Assembly (NCBI RefSeq): GCF_020379485.1
Contig: NW_026014875.1
Coordinates: 1-64,000, forward strand
Direction: 5' to 3'
Source of the DNA: Brassica napus
Lineage: Eukaryota > Streptophyta > Magnoliopsida > Brassicales > Brassicaceae
Length of the DNA stretch: 64,000 nucleotides
In this document: in pieces, positions 48,399-60,872 of the stretch
How the letters are laid out: the number at the start of each line of letters is the position of its first letter
Numbering within the stretch: position 1 is the stretch's first letter
Translations under genes and position numbers: made by a program
Notes under the pieces: model-generated
Seen by the model: only the letters and a program-made list of their open reading frames with translations
What the model was told of the DNA's origin: nothing
Database searches by the model: none

Positions 48399-48676
48399 TT
48401 CTCCCCCACTCATTAGAATTCGTCCCCGAGTTCTAAGGTGCTGATGACGTCGCCGCTTCATCTTCGAAGAACTCTGGATAGTTCTGACAAAATCTGTCTT
48501 CATCTTCCCATGTTATCACCAAGCGGTTTTGTCTTCCCCAAAAGACTTGGATTTGAGGAATCTCCCTATTCTTCAGCTTCTTCAAACGTCGTTCCCCGAT
48601 GCGTGTCGGCCCTTCTGGATATGTGAGACTAAGGTCAAGGTCTTTGACTTTTCTACTTATGTGCAGGGTCATTACA
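48399..48676 (-). mobile_element. E5 duplicate remnant: LTR stub joined to chromodomain end and polypurine tract
   Basis: 48630-48676 repeats the first ~50 bases of the LTR (TGTAATGACCCTGCACATAAG on the minus strand). It is joined near 48629 to the integrase end of a second element body: 48433-48629 codes RRLKKLKNREIPQIQVFWG and FCQNYPEFFED. The polypurine tract and the inner LTR follow. The joint shows only GA as shared bases. This is what remains of an upstream element copy after a large deletion. Confidence 0.85.
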
Positions 48677-49290
48677 ATGGACGTCCTGTGTGTGCTGGTG
48701 GACACCCACAGACGTCCTGTGTGTACTGAACAGACAGCCCACGTGGGCCAAAATCACCCGAACAGTCCACGGGAAGGGTCAGCGTGCTGTGTCCAAGGAC
48801 CAACATGCTGATATGTGTACTGATGGACAGCCACGGACGTCCTGTGTGTGCTGATGGACACACACGAACAGCCACGGACGTCCTGTGTGTGCTGACGGAC
48901 ACCCACAGACGTCCTGTGTGTACTGAACAGACAGCCCACGTGGGCCAAAATGACCCGAACAGTCCACGGGAAGGGTCAGCGTGCTGAGTCCAAGGACCAA
49001 CGTGTTGATATGTGTACTTATGGACAGCCACGGAAGTCATGTGTGTGCTGACGGACACACAAGGCCACACACGGACAGCCACAGACATCCTGTGTGTGCT
49101 GGCGGACACCCACGGACGTCCTGTGTGTGCTGACGGACACCCACGGACGTCCTGTGTGTGCTGACGGACACCCACGGACGTCATGTGTGTACTGAACAAA
49201 CAGCCCACATGGGACAAAATCACCCGAACAGTCCACGGGAAGGGCCAGCGTGCTCATTCCAAGGACCAGCGTGCTGATATGTGTACTGAC
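48677..49290. repeat. Satellite array V
   Basis: Same satellite family, beginning with the right target duplication of E5 (ATGGA). It passes directly into LTR A2 at GTACTGAC/GGAAGCTCTG, with no target duplication visible. Confidence 0.92.
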
Positions 49291-51627
49291 GGAAGCTCTG
49301 TCCAATTCAGTCCGTCCAAGCCAGTCATATTCTCCTAAATCAAGTGGAGGTGCTGTCCAAGATTAGTTCAGTTCCACAGATTAGTCAAAGTTCTCCTAGA
49401 TACTCCGCCGAAATGTCCGAAGAACTGTCCAGCAGCTAAAGGAGATTCTGTCCAGATCAGTCTGTCCAGACGTGTCAGTTTCTTCATGATGAAGCCGAGG
49501 TTATGTCCAAGTCAAGATCAGTCCAGTCCAGTCAAGTCGTCCATGGGGTTTTGGCCAAGTCCTCTCCGATCAACCAGCTGCTTCTCGCATAGAACACTGT
49601 GAGTTGGTTTTGTTTGAGATCCACTTGGAGCTTAGGTTAGATCGAGTTGCATATAGAGTAGAATGCTCACGCTATTGAATGGTAGAGTCCTTAGGGTTAT
49701 TTTATTTATGGAACCGGACTCAGTTTAGCAAGGGCTATGCTGAGATGAATGGAATTAAGACTAAATTGATAACCTGATTAGGACTAAGAATAGGATGCAT
49801 CATGTTTTCTATTCTTGCGTGTTGATATGGTTGAGTGCAGGTTCCCATTATCTTTAAAGATAGTTTCTCAGCGGGAAGCTGAACTATCTGGGTAACGGTT
49901 TGATTGTGTTGTTTAGTATTGATATTATTGTTTAGTAGTTAGTACTAAGGGTCTTAGGCCATATAGGCCGGACTACTGGTACTATTGGTTTGTGTTGTAG
50001 AGTCGAGTGTCTAGTTAGGATCTGGAACATTAGCCTTAGGTTAGGTTCTAGATTGAGTTTGTGTTGTGTGAGTGGTGCCGACAGTATGTGCGTAACCCGC
50101 CCATACTAGGCTTGTTTGGGGTTGATTAGTGTTTCCTCAGCCTCATACCCAGCGGGTTCAAGGAAACCCCATATTTGCTGGATCGGGAAGACTCAGACGA
50201 ACGGTGTCATGTACTATGGCTGAGTATTACACGACGGTGTAATGTGGCAGTGACCCGAAGGACTGTGGGCTGTCGCGTGGTGACCCGAATGACTGTGGGC
50301 CGTGGTCGGTTGAAAGTTCCTTCTTCTGGCCTTTGTGGTAGGGAGATAGGATATTGCCGATAGAGAGGAGAAACACGAAGTCACTAGGGCCCAGGTTAGA
50401 GTGTTGTGTTAGTGTGTCGTAGAGGGTTATGGAACCCTCGAGTCAGTGTAGCACTGATATACGGTGTTACGAGTTAGATCGAGTCGTAGATACTCATAGT
50501 CTTATTATTGTGATTGTGTTTGTGGTTGATTGATTTGCTTGCAGGTTCTGACATTAAGTCCTAAGTCTGGCTTAGGTACCGGATTAGGCTTGGTGTGTAT
50601 TTGGTTATTGTAGGCCTGACGTTGGCCTGTATGTGTTTGAGGGATTGCTTGTGAAGGGTGGTGGATATTAAAGCTATGCGGTATCATTGGTTGGCCGATC
50701 ATGTTCTTGTTTGATTGTTGGTCGATCGACTAGTGATACTTGTATAGTCTAAGTGTCTAACACTACATGAGTACTGAACTCAGGCGTATATATGGTTAAC
50801 TAGGGATTGTTTGTTGACTTGTTTTAATGCAGGTTCCCGTTACTTGAAGCTAGATCATGGCAGGAGGCTAAGTCTAACTTAGTAACGGTTTGCTTAGCCT
50901 TAGCTTTTATTGCATGCTAGGGCTAGATTGATTGTTATTTTGGGTTGTCTGGGTAGAGTCTAGGTTGCGGGTAGAGGCCACCAGCTCACTGAGTAATACT
51001 AGATTACTCATCCAACTCCGTTGTCCTTTTTGCAGGTCGCTTTAGGTAAGGATGATCGGATAGCTTCGTGCTGGACGTTAGGACCGCCGGTGTAGATTTT
51101 CATGCCTTTTGTAAACGGTATTGTGAATTGTGTTATGTTGACTCGATTTGGCATTAGGCCGGGCCCAGTCTTGAATTATTCAATGTATGAATATTTCTTG
51201 AATCAATAAAAGTAATTGTTTTATATGCGCTTCATGAGTACTCTGATATTTGACTAGTCCGGTCTAACACAACGTTAGGTCGAGGTACGGGTTGAAAAGC
51301 CTTAGGCCTTGATCTAACGGAAAACGCTAACTCTAGGTACGGGTTGCAAAGCCTTATGCCTTGACGCAGCGGGACGATTTAGTGGATGAACTGGTCTAGG
51401 TCGTGGAGTAAAGTTTGTGACTCTGACCGGATTGTCCCTAGCCCGTCACGTAGCGCTTCCGGACCATGGTGTTGGGTTGGACGGTCAGTCATGTTCTTGT
51501 TTGATTGTTGGCAGGCCGGTTGGCCTTTCATCTCCAACCCTTGGTGTGGGTCGTCCGTCGGTCATGTTCTTGTTTGATTGTTGGCTGGTGGGTCGACCTA
51601 TGCTTAGGACGGTTCGGGGGTGTTACA
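49291..51627 (+). mobile_element. A2: 5'-truncated LTR of the A family
   Basis: It corresponds to 53979-56316 of A3 and lacks the first 1160 bp of the LTR, including the TATA box. It ends TTCGGGGGTGTTACA and is followed by the same satellite bases as A3, so it looks like a copy of A3 made together with its flank, not an independent insertion. AATAAA is at 51205-51210. No coding content. Confidence 0.9.
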
Positions 51628-52618
51628 ACGGATGTCCTGTGTGTGCTGACGGACACACAAGGACGTCTTGTGTGTGCTGACGGACATCCATGGATGTCAT
51701 GTGTGTACTGAACAGACAGCCCACGTGGGCCAAAATCACCCGAACAGTTTACGGGAAGGGTCAGCGTGCTGAGTCCAAGGACCAGCGTGCTGATATATGT
51801 ACTGATGGACAGCCACAGACGTCTTGTGTGTGCTGACGGACACACACACGGACACAGACAGACAGCCACAGACGTCCTGTTTGTGCTGGCAGACACCCAC
51901 GGACGTCCTGTGTGTACTGAACAGACAGCCCACGTGGGCCAAAATCACCCGAACAATTCACCGGAAGGGTCAGCATGCTGAGTCCAAGGACCAACGTGCT
52001 GATATGTGTACTGATGGACAGCCACAAACGTCCTGTGTGTCCTGATGGACACAGACAGACACACACGGACACAAACGGATAGCGACGGACGTCCTGTGTT
52101 TGCTGGCGGACACCCACGGACGTCCTGTGTGTACTGAACAGACAGCCTACGTGGGCCAAAATCACCCGAACAGTCCACGGGAAGGGTCAGCGTGCTGAGT
52201 CCAAGGACCAACGTGCTGAGTCCAAGGACCAACGTGCTGATATGTGTACTGATGGACAACCACGGACGTCCTGTGTGTCCTGACGGACACACACGGACGT
52301 CTTGTGTGTGCTGATGGACATCCACAGACGTCCTGTGTGTACTGAACATACAGCCCACGTGGGCCAAAATCACCCGAACAGTTCACGGGAAGGGTCAGCG
52401 TGCTGATATATGTACTGATGGACAGCCACAGACATCCTCTGTGTGCTGGTGGACACACACAGACACACACGGACAGCCACGGACGTCCTGTGTGTGCTGG
52501 CGGACACCCATGGACTCCCTGTGTGTACTGAACAGACAGCCCACGTGGGCCAAAATCACCTGAACAATTCACGGGAAGGGTCAGCATGCTGAGTCCAAGG
52601 ACCAGCGTGCTGATATAT
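51628..52618. repeat. Satellite array VI
   Basis: Same satellite family. The first ~340 bp match array VII nearly base for base, sharing rare variants such as AACAGTTTACGGG and GAACAATTCAC. A 20-bp stretch around GTGCTGAGTCCAAGGACCAA is doubled near 52190-52225. Confidence 0.92.
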
Positions 52619-52806
52619 GGCAGAGTAAATGAAAAGGAACGACTCAGTGATATTTCCAGTGAAGAGATATAAAGACAATTGTGGAGGCCTTGAAGAGGAC
52701 ACTGAAGGAACCGTGGTGGACAGAGTAAAGAGGTTATGGATACGAGTGGAGAATGTTGTGAAGACGAGCAATTGCGCAACTAAGAATTCGAGGACGAATT
52801 CTATTA

Positions 52807-52818
52807 AGGGGAGGAGAA
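52807..52818 (+). other. Polypurine tract of A3
   Basis: The purine run AGGGGAGGAGAA ends exactly at the TG of the LTR. Confidence 0.88.
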
Positions 52819-55800
52819 TGTAGAAACCCGTTAAAAAAAAAAAGAGAGAGAGAGAATGGTCGACTATCTTTGTGGTGGTCGATTCTTGGGCGATATGGAT
52901 CGATCGAGAAGCTTTGAAGTACGAGATGGGCAAAGAAGTGATCGTGAGTGAACTATGAGTCGAATAAGTTGCTCGACCATAGTTAGAAGATGTTTTAGAT
53001 TGATGAGACGGACGTTTTGGAAGCATAACATTTTTGGGAGCACAACGGTTTAGAAGCTCGACGTTTTTGAAGACTGACGTTTCTTCAGCACGAAGTTTTC
53101 TCGGAAAATCTTCGTATCAGTAAAATATTATTCTGGAGACATAATAAGTCGCAAGCAGGATGGGATTTAAGAACAACACGAAGCAAGCACGACGGGATCG
53201 AAGCACGACGGGAAAACCCGAAGTTGGGCGAAAACCCTAATTTTGGTATTATGGAATTCTTTGAGGAGGCCGGAGGCTCGGGAAATATTTTTCATCAAGG
53301 TCAGAAATATTTTGGAGTCTCTGAAGAATAATTAGCTCATCAGAACGAAAGCGGAAAAATATTCGGGATTGATCGCGGGACGGAAATTTACCGGAAGGAC
53401 CAAAATCGGGCCAATGGACCGAGAAGCTCGAGGTGGCTCTTTGCATGGGTTCAGAACGTGGTGTCAACCCAGCAAGCTGAGTGTCTACAGAAGCTTGAGG
53501 TGTCGCCGTGTATGGAAGCAGTCCATGCAGCCTGACACATAGAAGCACGAGGGGGAGCGACCAAGCACGAGGTGTCTCCGCGCATGCAACCGAAGCATGC
53601 GGCCAGCCATGTGTGTGATGCTGTGGCGACTTGCATGAGTTCCAGTCATGCAACCTGATATCTGGGAGGAGTGGTGGCGTCCTGCATGTGTCCTGGACAT
53701 GCAGCCAGCCATGTGGAGCACGAGGTGCCGCCGTGCATGCGTCAGGAGCCATGCGGAGCGACACACGGGCGGCCACCAACCTGAATCTGATTGGCTAGTG
53801 TTTTCTATAAATACCCAGCTACCCCCTTCAGTTTCAGACATCCATAACACACCAAAGCAAGTTCAAAACGTGGCTAGAGAGAGAGAGAAAATGAAAGTGT
53901 TCGATCTAGAGTTTGATCGATTCTGAAGACCGAGAAGGCCAGTTCCGTCCAATCGATGATTCTCTACGATTGTGACGCGGAAGCTCTGTCCAATTCAGTC
54001 CGTCCAAGCCAGTCATATTCTCCTACAATCAAGTGGAGGTGCTGTCCAAGATTAGTTCAGTTCCACAGATCAGTCGAAGTTCTCCTAGATACTCCGCCGA
54101 AATGTCCGAAGAACTGTCCAACAGCTAAAGGAGATTCTGTCCAGATCAGTCTGTCCAGACGTGTCAGTTTCTTCATGATGAAGCCGAGGTTATGTCCAAG
54201 TCAAGATCAGTCCAGTCCAGTCAAGTCGTCCATGGGGTTTTGGCCAAGTCCTCTCCGATCAACCAGCTGCTTCTCGCATAGAACACTGTGAGTTGGTTTT
54301 GTTTGAGATCCACTTGGAGCTTAGGTTAGATCGAGTTGCATATAGAGTAGAATGCTCACGCTATTGAATGGTAGAGTCCTTAGGGTTATTTTATTTATGG
54401 AACCGGACTCAGTTTAGCAAGGGCTATGCTGAGATGAATGGAATTAAGACTAAATTGATAACCTGATTAGGACTAAGAATAGGATGCATCATGTTTTCTA
54501 TTCTTGCGTGTTGATATGGTTGAGTGCAGGTTCCCATTATCTTTAAAGATAGTTTCTCAGCGGGAAGCTGAACTATCTGGGTAACGGTTTGATTGTGTTG
54601 TTTAGTATTGATATTATTGTTTAGTAGTTAGTACTAAGGGTCTTAGGCCATATAGGCCGAACTACTGGTACTATTGGTTTGTGTTGTAGAGTTGAGTGTC
54701 TAGTTAGGATCTGGAACATTAGCCTTAGGTTAGGTTCTAGATTGAGTTTGTGTTGTGTGAGTGGTGCCGACAGTATGTGCGTAACCCGCCCATACTAGGC
54801 TTGTTTGGGGTTGATTAGTGTTTCCTCAGCCTCATACCCAGCGGGTTCAAGGAAACCCCTTATTTGCTGGATCGGGAAGACTCAGACGAACGGTGTCATG
54901 TACTATGGCTGAGTATTACACGACGGTGAAATGTGGCAGTGACCCGAAGGACTGTGGGCTGTCGCGCGGTGACCCGAATGACTGTGGGCCGCGGTCGGTT
55001 GAAAGTTCCTTCTTCTGGCCTTTGTGGTAGGGAGATAGGATATTGCCGATAGAGAGGAGGAACACGAAGTCACTAGGGCCCAGGTTAGAGTGTTGTGTTA
55101 GTGTGTCGTAGAGGGTTATGGAACCCTCGAGTCAGTGTAGCACTGATATACGGTGTTACGAGTTAGATCGAGTCGTAGATACTCATAGTCTTATTATTGT
55201 GATTGTGTTTGTGGTTGATTGATTTGCTTGCAGGTTCTGACATTAAGTCCTAAGTCTGGCTTAGGTACCGGATTAGGCTTGGTGTGTATTTGGTTATTGT
55301 AGGCCTGACGTTGGCCTGTATGTGTTTGAGGGATTGCTTGTGAAGGGTGGTGGATATTAAAGCTATGCGGTATCATTGGTTGGCCGATCATGTTCTTGTT
55401 TGATTGTTGATGGATCGACTAGTGATACTTGTATAGTCTAAGTGTCTAACACTACATGAGTACTGAACTCAGGCGTATATATGGTTAACTAGGGATTGTT
55501 TGTTGACTTGTTTTAATGCAGGTTCCCGTTACTTGAAGCTAGATCATGGCAGGAGGCCAAGTCTAACTTAGTAACGGTTTGCTTAGCCTTAGCTTTTATT
55601 GCAAGCTAGGGCTAGATTGATTGTTATTTTGGGTTGTCTGGGTAGAGTCTAGGTTGCGGGTAGAGGCCACCAGCTCACTGAGTAATACTAGATTACTCAT
55701 CCAACTCCGTTGTCCTTTTTGCAGGTCGCTTTAGGTAAGGATGATCGGATAGCTTCGTGCTGGACGTTAGGACCGCCGGTGTAGATTTTCATGCCTTTTG

Positions 55801-56316
55801 TAAACGGTATTGTGAATTGTGTTATGTTGACTCGATTTGGCATTAGGCCGGGCCCAGTCTTGAATTATTCAATGTATGAATATTTCTTGAATCAATAAAA
55901 GTAATTGTTTTATATGCGCTTCATGAGTACTCTGATATTTGACTAGTCCGGTCTAACACAACGTTAGGTCGAGGTACGGGTTGAAAAGCCTTAGGCCTTG
56001 ATCTAACGGAAAACGCTAACTCTAGGTACGGGTTGCAAAGCCTTATGCCTTGACGCAGCGGGACGATTTAGTGGATGAACTGGTCTAGGTCGTGGAGTAA
56101 AGTTTGTGACTCTGACCGGATTGTCCCTAGCCCGTCACGTAGCGCTTCCGGACCATGGTGTTGGGTTGGACGGTCAGTCATGTTCTTGTTTGATTGATGG
56201 CAGGCCGGTTGGCCTTTCATCTCCAACCCTTGGTGTGGGTCGTCCGTCGGTCATGTTCTTGTTTGATTGTTGGCCGGTGGGTCGACCTATGCTTAGGACG
56301 GTTCGGGGGTGTTACA
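52819..56316 (+). repeat. 3' LTR of A3 (3498 bp)
   Basis: It begins TGTAGAAACCCG and ends GTGTTACA. A TATA box is at 53806-53812 and AATAAA at 55894-55899. It is homologous to A1 throughout but has a single copy of the segment duplicated in A1. From 53979 on it is duplicated as A2. Confidence 0.93.
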
Positions 56317-56686
56317 ACGGACGTCCTGTGTGTGCTGACGGACACACAAGGACGTCTTGTGTGTGCTGACGGACATCCACGGATGTCATGTGTGTACTGA
56401 ACAGACAGCCCACGTGGGCCAAAATCACCCGAACAGTTTACGGGAAGGGTCAGCGTGCTGAGTCCAAGGACCAGCGTGCTGATATATGTACTGATGGACA
56501 GCCACAGACGTCCTGTGTGTGCTGACGGACACACACACGGACACAGACAGACAGCCACAGACGTCCTGTGTGTGCTGGCAGACACCCACGGACGTCCTGT
56601 ATGTACTGAACAGACAGCCCACGTGGGCCAAAATCACCCGAACAATTCACGGGAAGGGTCAGCATGCTAAGTCCAAGGACCAGCGT
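56317..56686. repeat. Satellite array VII
   Basis: About 370 bp of satellite matching the start of array VI. It ends with AGCGT (56682-56686), the target duplication of the next insertion. Confidence 0.92.
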
Positions 56687-59602
56687 TGTAAGACCCCGAT
56701 CCGGCCGACAAGGCCGTGGTCGAAGCCTCACGTCGCTCGGTCCACTTCCTGGCCGAACCTCTTAATTTTTGCCCTTTATTTATAATATCGCCTAAAGGCG
56801 AGGGCTAACTTAGACCTTAGCCAAAGACTTCCCTAGTCATTAATAGCCTAGATCCTTTCAACAGATACGCAGCGGATTATTCTCTAATTAACCATTTGTC
56901 TAAAACCAATCTAACACTTGTCTGGTCGAATCACCTTAGCCTTGGTCAGTTTACTCAACTACCAATTAGCTTAAAGGTTAATCCTAAACCCAAACCAAGC
57001 CATACGATTCTGAGGTTCCATTCCCCTAAACCATTCTATCTAGATCTTCATAAGTAAATGCTAGATCATACCTTTGCCACATCTCTGGAGCTTATTAGCT
57101 CATCGGTCCTCCATTGACTCAAATTGCTCTTGCTTGACAGCTGGACCATGATCAATCAATGATCTTACTTATGGTCCTTATCTTGACTCCTGTATCAAAC
57201 AGCTCCCCTAGGTACTTAGTCATTCAACCAACCATCCCCACAGACATAAGTAACCTTTGAGAAGTCTTTGAAAGGATAAGGGTTTGCATCTGGCCTTTCT
57301 CGGCTCATGCACAATCCGAAATCCTTTTGCCTTATAGGCAATAGTACCAAGTCCATCTTCTGGACTGACAAAGCTCATTAGATCCTGAGTCCATCTTCCT
57401 CACATGACTTGGAACTGATGAGTCATCATCTGGCCTGACCGGCCATGCGACTTAACCCAGACAACAGATATGACTTGTTCATACCAACCGATGCATTCAT
57501 TAATCAGGTTAGTACTGACACCTTAGACCATCATCCAGAGGTCAGGTCGTCCATACTCAACCATGATCATAACTTACACGACTTTCCATGAACAATCACA
57601 CCTAGGCTTAGTACCTATGGTCTACGACACATAGTACTAGCCACACACTTCGTCATGACTCTTAGCCAATCTCGAAGCTATCAACACCAAGGTTGATATC
57701 TAGAAGCATCACATCAATACTCTTACTCCAGCAACGTGACTATCCATACTAGTGTTCGGCCATCGAACCATCATCATGAAACATGATCCGAGCACTAGAC
57801 TTGATAAACCATAGTCTACTTAGCAGGTATTGATATAACCGACCTTCCATTGCCATCATGTAGGTCAACTCCCTACATAAGGCATATGGCGCCTATCCTA
57901 CTCACCAACCCAAAGTTGATTGTAAGATATCCCACTTAGCCTTTGCGGCTAAAACCATCCAACCATAGCCGGATTGTCCATAGTCCCGTCTAACCGTCTG
58001 GTTAAGATCTAGATGCGATCGACCAGTTATAAGTCCGGCCCAAAGACTCATGGACCTTCTTACCTGATCCGACCCAAAGCATGGATCCATACCACAAAGT
58101 AAGGCCCAAGACCAAACCGGATTGCCTTGCAACCGATCAGACCTTGCGACACAACACTCCGGTTAAACAGACCGTCCGTCCGTTCGACTATGCAGCCGCG
58201 GACTGTCCACTTGGTTCGGCCTAAGCCTTGAACCAATGGCACCGTTTGGAACTCACACCCTTTGGGAACTAGTACCCTTTGGACACACGTGCCTCTTGGC
58301 AACTCATGAACCTTGGCAACTCGCACCCATTCAGATGTTCCAACCGTTCGACCTAACCGTCCGAATGGACTGTCTGGTCCGTGCGTGTGTCCGGCCTATG
58401 GCCAAAGGACCACGCCTTAACCTACACAAGTCATGAACCATTGTGACTGTTCAGGGAAGGGTTGCAACCGTTCAGAACAGAACAGAACCGCCCCTATCCA
58501 ATCGGATCACCTGAGGCCGGTTTAGACCATGCGCGCGCCTAACTCGACGGTTATGGACCGCGACCGCATTACTCAACCAGAACCAAGGTTATAACCAATC
58601 CCAACACATCAAAAGGCCACGCCAATGTACAGGAGGAGTAGAAGAAGAATTAGATGAAAAGAATAAGAAGAATGGGACACAATCCAAACGCCCATGGCTA
58701 GACCGGTTCGGACTGCCAGATTGTCTTAGCCGATGGGTCGGTGGTTACCCCACTGACCCTATCTGACTGAACCACGGCTTTGGAGTCCTTCTCCAGACCT
58801 TTGTCTATGCCTTGGGTATTCATAACCACACGGCCTCCTCTCTCCTAACCCGTTTTCCTTGCCGGAGATACAAAACCACCACGACCGGCCCTTTTCCGGC
58901 CGATCTCTTGGCCGGGACTCTCTCTCTCTCTCTCTACGTTTTTCTCTGAGTATTTTAATCTGGAATTGGATAATGAAATCGACCATAGAGCCCCCATATT
59001 TATAGAAAACGAGGGGGTAAGTCTTGCCCCACGAACAGGCACGACTTGCTAGCGAATGGGCACCATCGGCAAAGGGTTGTCCCCTTTCGGCCACCTGCAT
59101 CCCTTCGCCCTTTCTGATTGGGTTTGGGGTCAGTCATAAGCCCAACCCACGCCCCAAGCCTCCAGGACTTAGCCCACGGCCTTGCCCAAAGACCCAACAG
59201 CCCATGGCCTCATGGTCGGACATCACAGCCCGTCACTGACCCGGACCCGGACCATCGGCCTAAAACCCGAACAGTCCGTCTAGCTGAGATGAGCTGACTC
59301 TTAGCTGCCTCAGCTGAGTGAGCTAGTAGTCCAGCTAGTGGAGCTGACTTAGTAGGGACTGAGCTGGAGTGAACTAAACCTAGCTTCGTTGAGCTGGTCG
59401 AGCTACTCGTCTACTTCGTCCAGTTACCGTCTTACTCGTCCTAGCTGTCTCTTAGCTTATATAAGGTTAAGTCTAAGTTCCTTATGTTCTTAACCTTCTT
59501 TCTCGACCATGGAACGCTTGCCTTGATGTCCTAAGACTGGCTGGTACGTTTCCTCGAACCATGGCCGTCCCGACAATCCTTTCCAGGATTGGGGGCATGA
59601 CA
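56687..59602 (-). mobile_element. Solo LTR (2916 bp) of an E3-type family, minus strand
   Basis: On the minus strand it starts TGTCATGCCCCC and ends GGGGTCTTACA, flanked by AGCGT on both sides (56682-56686 and 59603-59607). Orientation follows from its similarity to the E3 LTR end and from a TATAAATA box on the minus strand at 58997-59004. No gag or pol motif occurs inside. CT-runs near 58918-58935 and short AGCT-rich repeats (GAGCTG) near 59285-59400 are the only other features. The short reading frames inside it have no recognisable domain. Confidence 0.85.
58997..59004 (-). promoter_or_regulatory. TATA box of the minus-strand solo LTR
   Basis: TATAAATA on the minus strand, placed about 600 bp after the LTR start. 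Motif evidence only. Confidence 0.55.
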
Positions 59603-59778
59603 AGCGTGCTGATATATGTACTGATGGACAGCCACAGAGGTCCTGTGTGTGCTGACGGACACAAACAGACACACGGACATCCACGTACATCCTGTGTGTG
59701 CTGACGGACAGCCACATAAAGCCATAGACAGCCACGGACGTCCTGTGTGTGCTGGCGGACACCCACGGACGTCCTATG
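59603..59778. repeat. Satellite array VIII (short)
   Basis: One satellite unit between two insertions. It begins with the right AGCGT duplication and ends at CTATG, the five bases before E4. Confidence 0.9.
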
Positions 59779-60857
59779 TGTTGTAGTACCCACGACTGAG
59801 GTTCCCATTATCCGCAAAGGTCCTACCACAAGGTCCGGTTCAAGAGTTATAAGAGCTGGATTTGCCAAAGCTGTCCAAGAGTTGCTTGCACAGGAACAAA
59901 CCGGGTTCAAGCAACTATTGATCCAGGAGTTGTCTGACTTGAAGCTGGAAGACACCGGTGAACCACTAGAGGTTCCAGACCCTGTCCATTCGAGCCAGTT
60001 CTCCTCCATCGGCCAGAATGAAGCCGGCCTGACCATTTCCACCTTCATACTCAATCCATCCAACCAACTTGCTTCCGGTTCAGAGATATAGCCGACCATC
60101 AGAAGGAGTAGTATGTGTTGTACTCTTTTTCCTTATCGAGGTTTTGTCCCACTGGGTTTTCCCGAAAGGTTTTAATGAGGCAACAAGCAAGCATACTATG
60201 AGTTCTGATCCGGACACCTCAAACCGCGACCGGTCTATTGTTTTCTTTATTTTATTTCGGTTAAGACTTTGGCCATTTGTCTAGGCCCTTTTTATCTTTA
60301 AAGTCCAGTAAGGAACATCTATTTAAACCCTTGTATTTGCCAACTTTTCAGCGAAGTCTTTTATGAAAAACGTTTTTGCTTTAGCAAAGAAAACCCTAAG
60401 TCTTTCAATTGTGCGAAACCATTGAGAGCAGCTGTGTGACTTATCAAAGAGCCGATCCATTGTTCTTTGTGGCGTCCATCGATCCATCCCATTCCTTGTC
60501 CGAATCTTGAGAGAGACATACGTCCAGCAAGAGTCGGATCCATATCTATCTTCCTAACCGATCTAGGCATCTTGCTGAGAGAGACATACGTCCAGCAGCA
60601 GATCCCATCCGCCAATCTACTCTTCTCTCTATCTTTTGTTTTAGATTTCATTCATTCAATCCATTAAAACCAAAAGAATCGTAACTTGTTTCTGTTCTTG
60701 TTCCTATTGAAAACTAGCTGAAAAGTTCATATCTGTTTCAGGCTCGACCACAAGCAAGAGACGAGCCGGCCAGTACCATCCATCCGAGGCAAGGCTGAAC
60801 CGCGGATCGGTCATCCGTCCGTCCGTCCGTTCGACCCTCCGACCCATGCCTACAACA
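59779..60857 (+). repeat. 5' LTR of E4 (1079 bp)
   Basis: It starts TGTTGTAG and ends CTACAACA. The first ~310 bp keep a tail-coding frame (VPIIRKGPTTRSGSR, stop 60089-60091). A TATA-like TATTTAA is at 60320-60326. The end is rich in CCGTCCGT, as in E1. Confidence 0.94.
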
Positions 60858-60860
60858 TTT

Positions 60861-60872
60861 TGGTATCAGAGC
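60861..60872 (+). other. Primer binding site of E4
   Basis: TGGTATCAGAGC follows three T bases after the LTR. A leader of about 330 bp with A- and T-runs follows. Confidence 0.93.

Larger units (their letters stand above)
39026..48676 (-). mobile_element. E5: Tekay/Del-like chromovirus, decayed, with an extra LTR stub
   Basis: Read on the minus strand: LTR stub (48676-48630), fragment of integrase end and polypurine tract, complete LTR (48398-46310), priming site, gag, protease, reverse transcriptase, RNase H, integrase, chromodomain, polypurine tract, complete LTR (41122-39026). The outermost ends are flanked by the same five bases, ATGGA (39021-39025 and 48677-48681), so everything between came from one insertion. 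Stops and frameshifts break gag, pol and integrase. The two full LTRs differ by roughly 2 percent, so E5 is older than E2. The C-terminal chromodomain and the reverse transcriptase type support the Tekay/Del lineage. Confidence 0.93.
52619..56316 (+). mobile_element. A3: 3' end of an A-family (Tekay/Del-like) element
   Basis: About 200 bp of internal sequence is followed by a polypurine tract and a complete LTR. The left edge cuts directly into satellite, so the rest of the element is deleted. The internal stub has an open frame to 52823 ending NSRTNSIKGRRM, a polyprotein terminus that overlaps the LTR start. No YFDD or integrase motif is present. If GTTACA/ACGGA is the right edge, the target duplication would be ACGGA, but the left copy is lost. 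Confidence 0.85.

Noticed and set aside
57902..58326. Minus-strand frames in the solo LTR at 56687-59602
   Set aside because: Short, overlapping and without any known motif; the LTR is otherwise non-coding.
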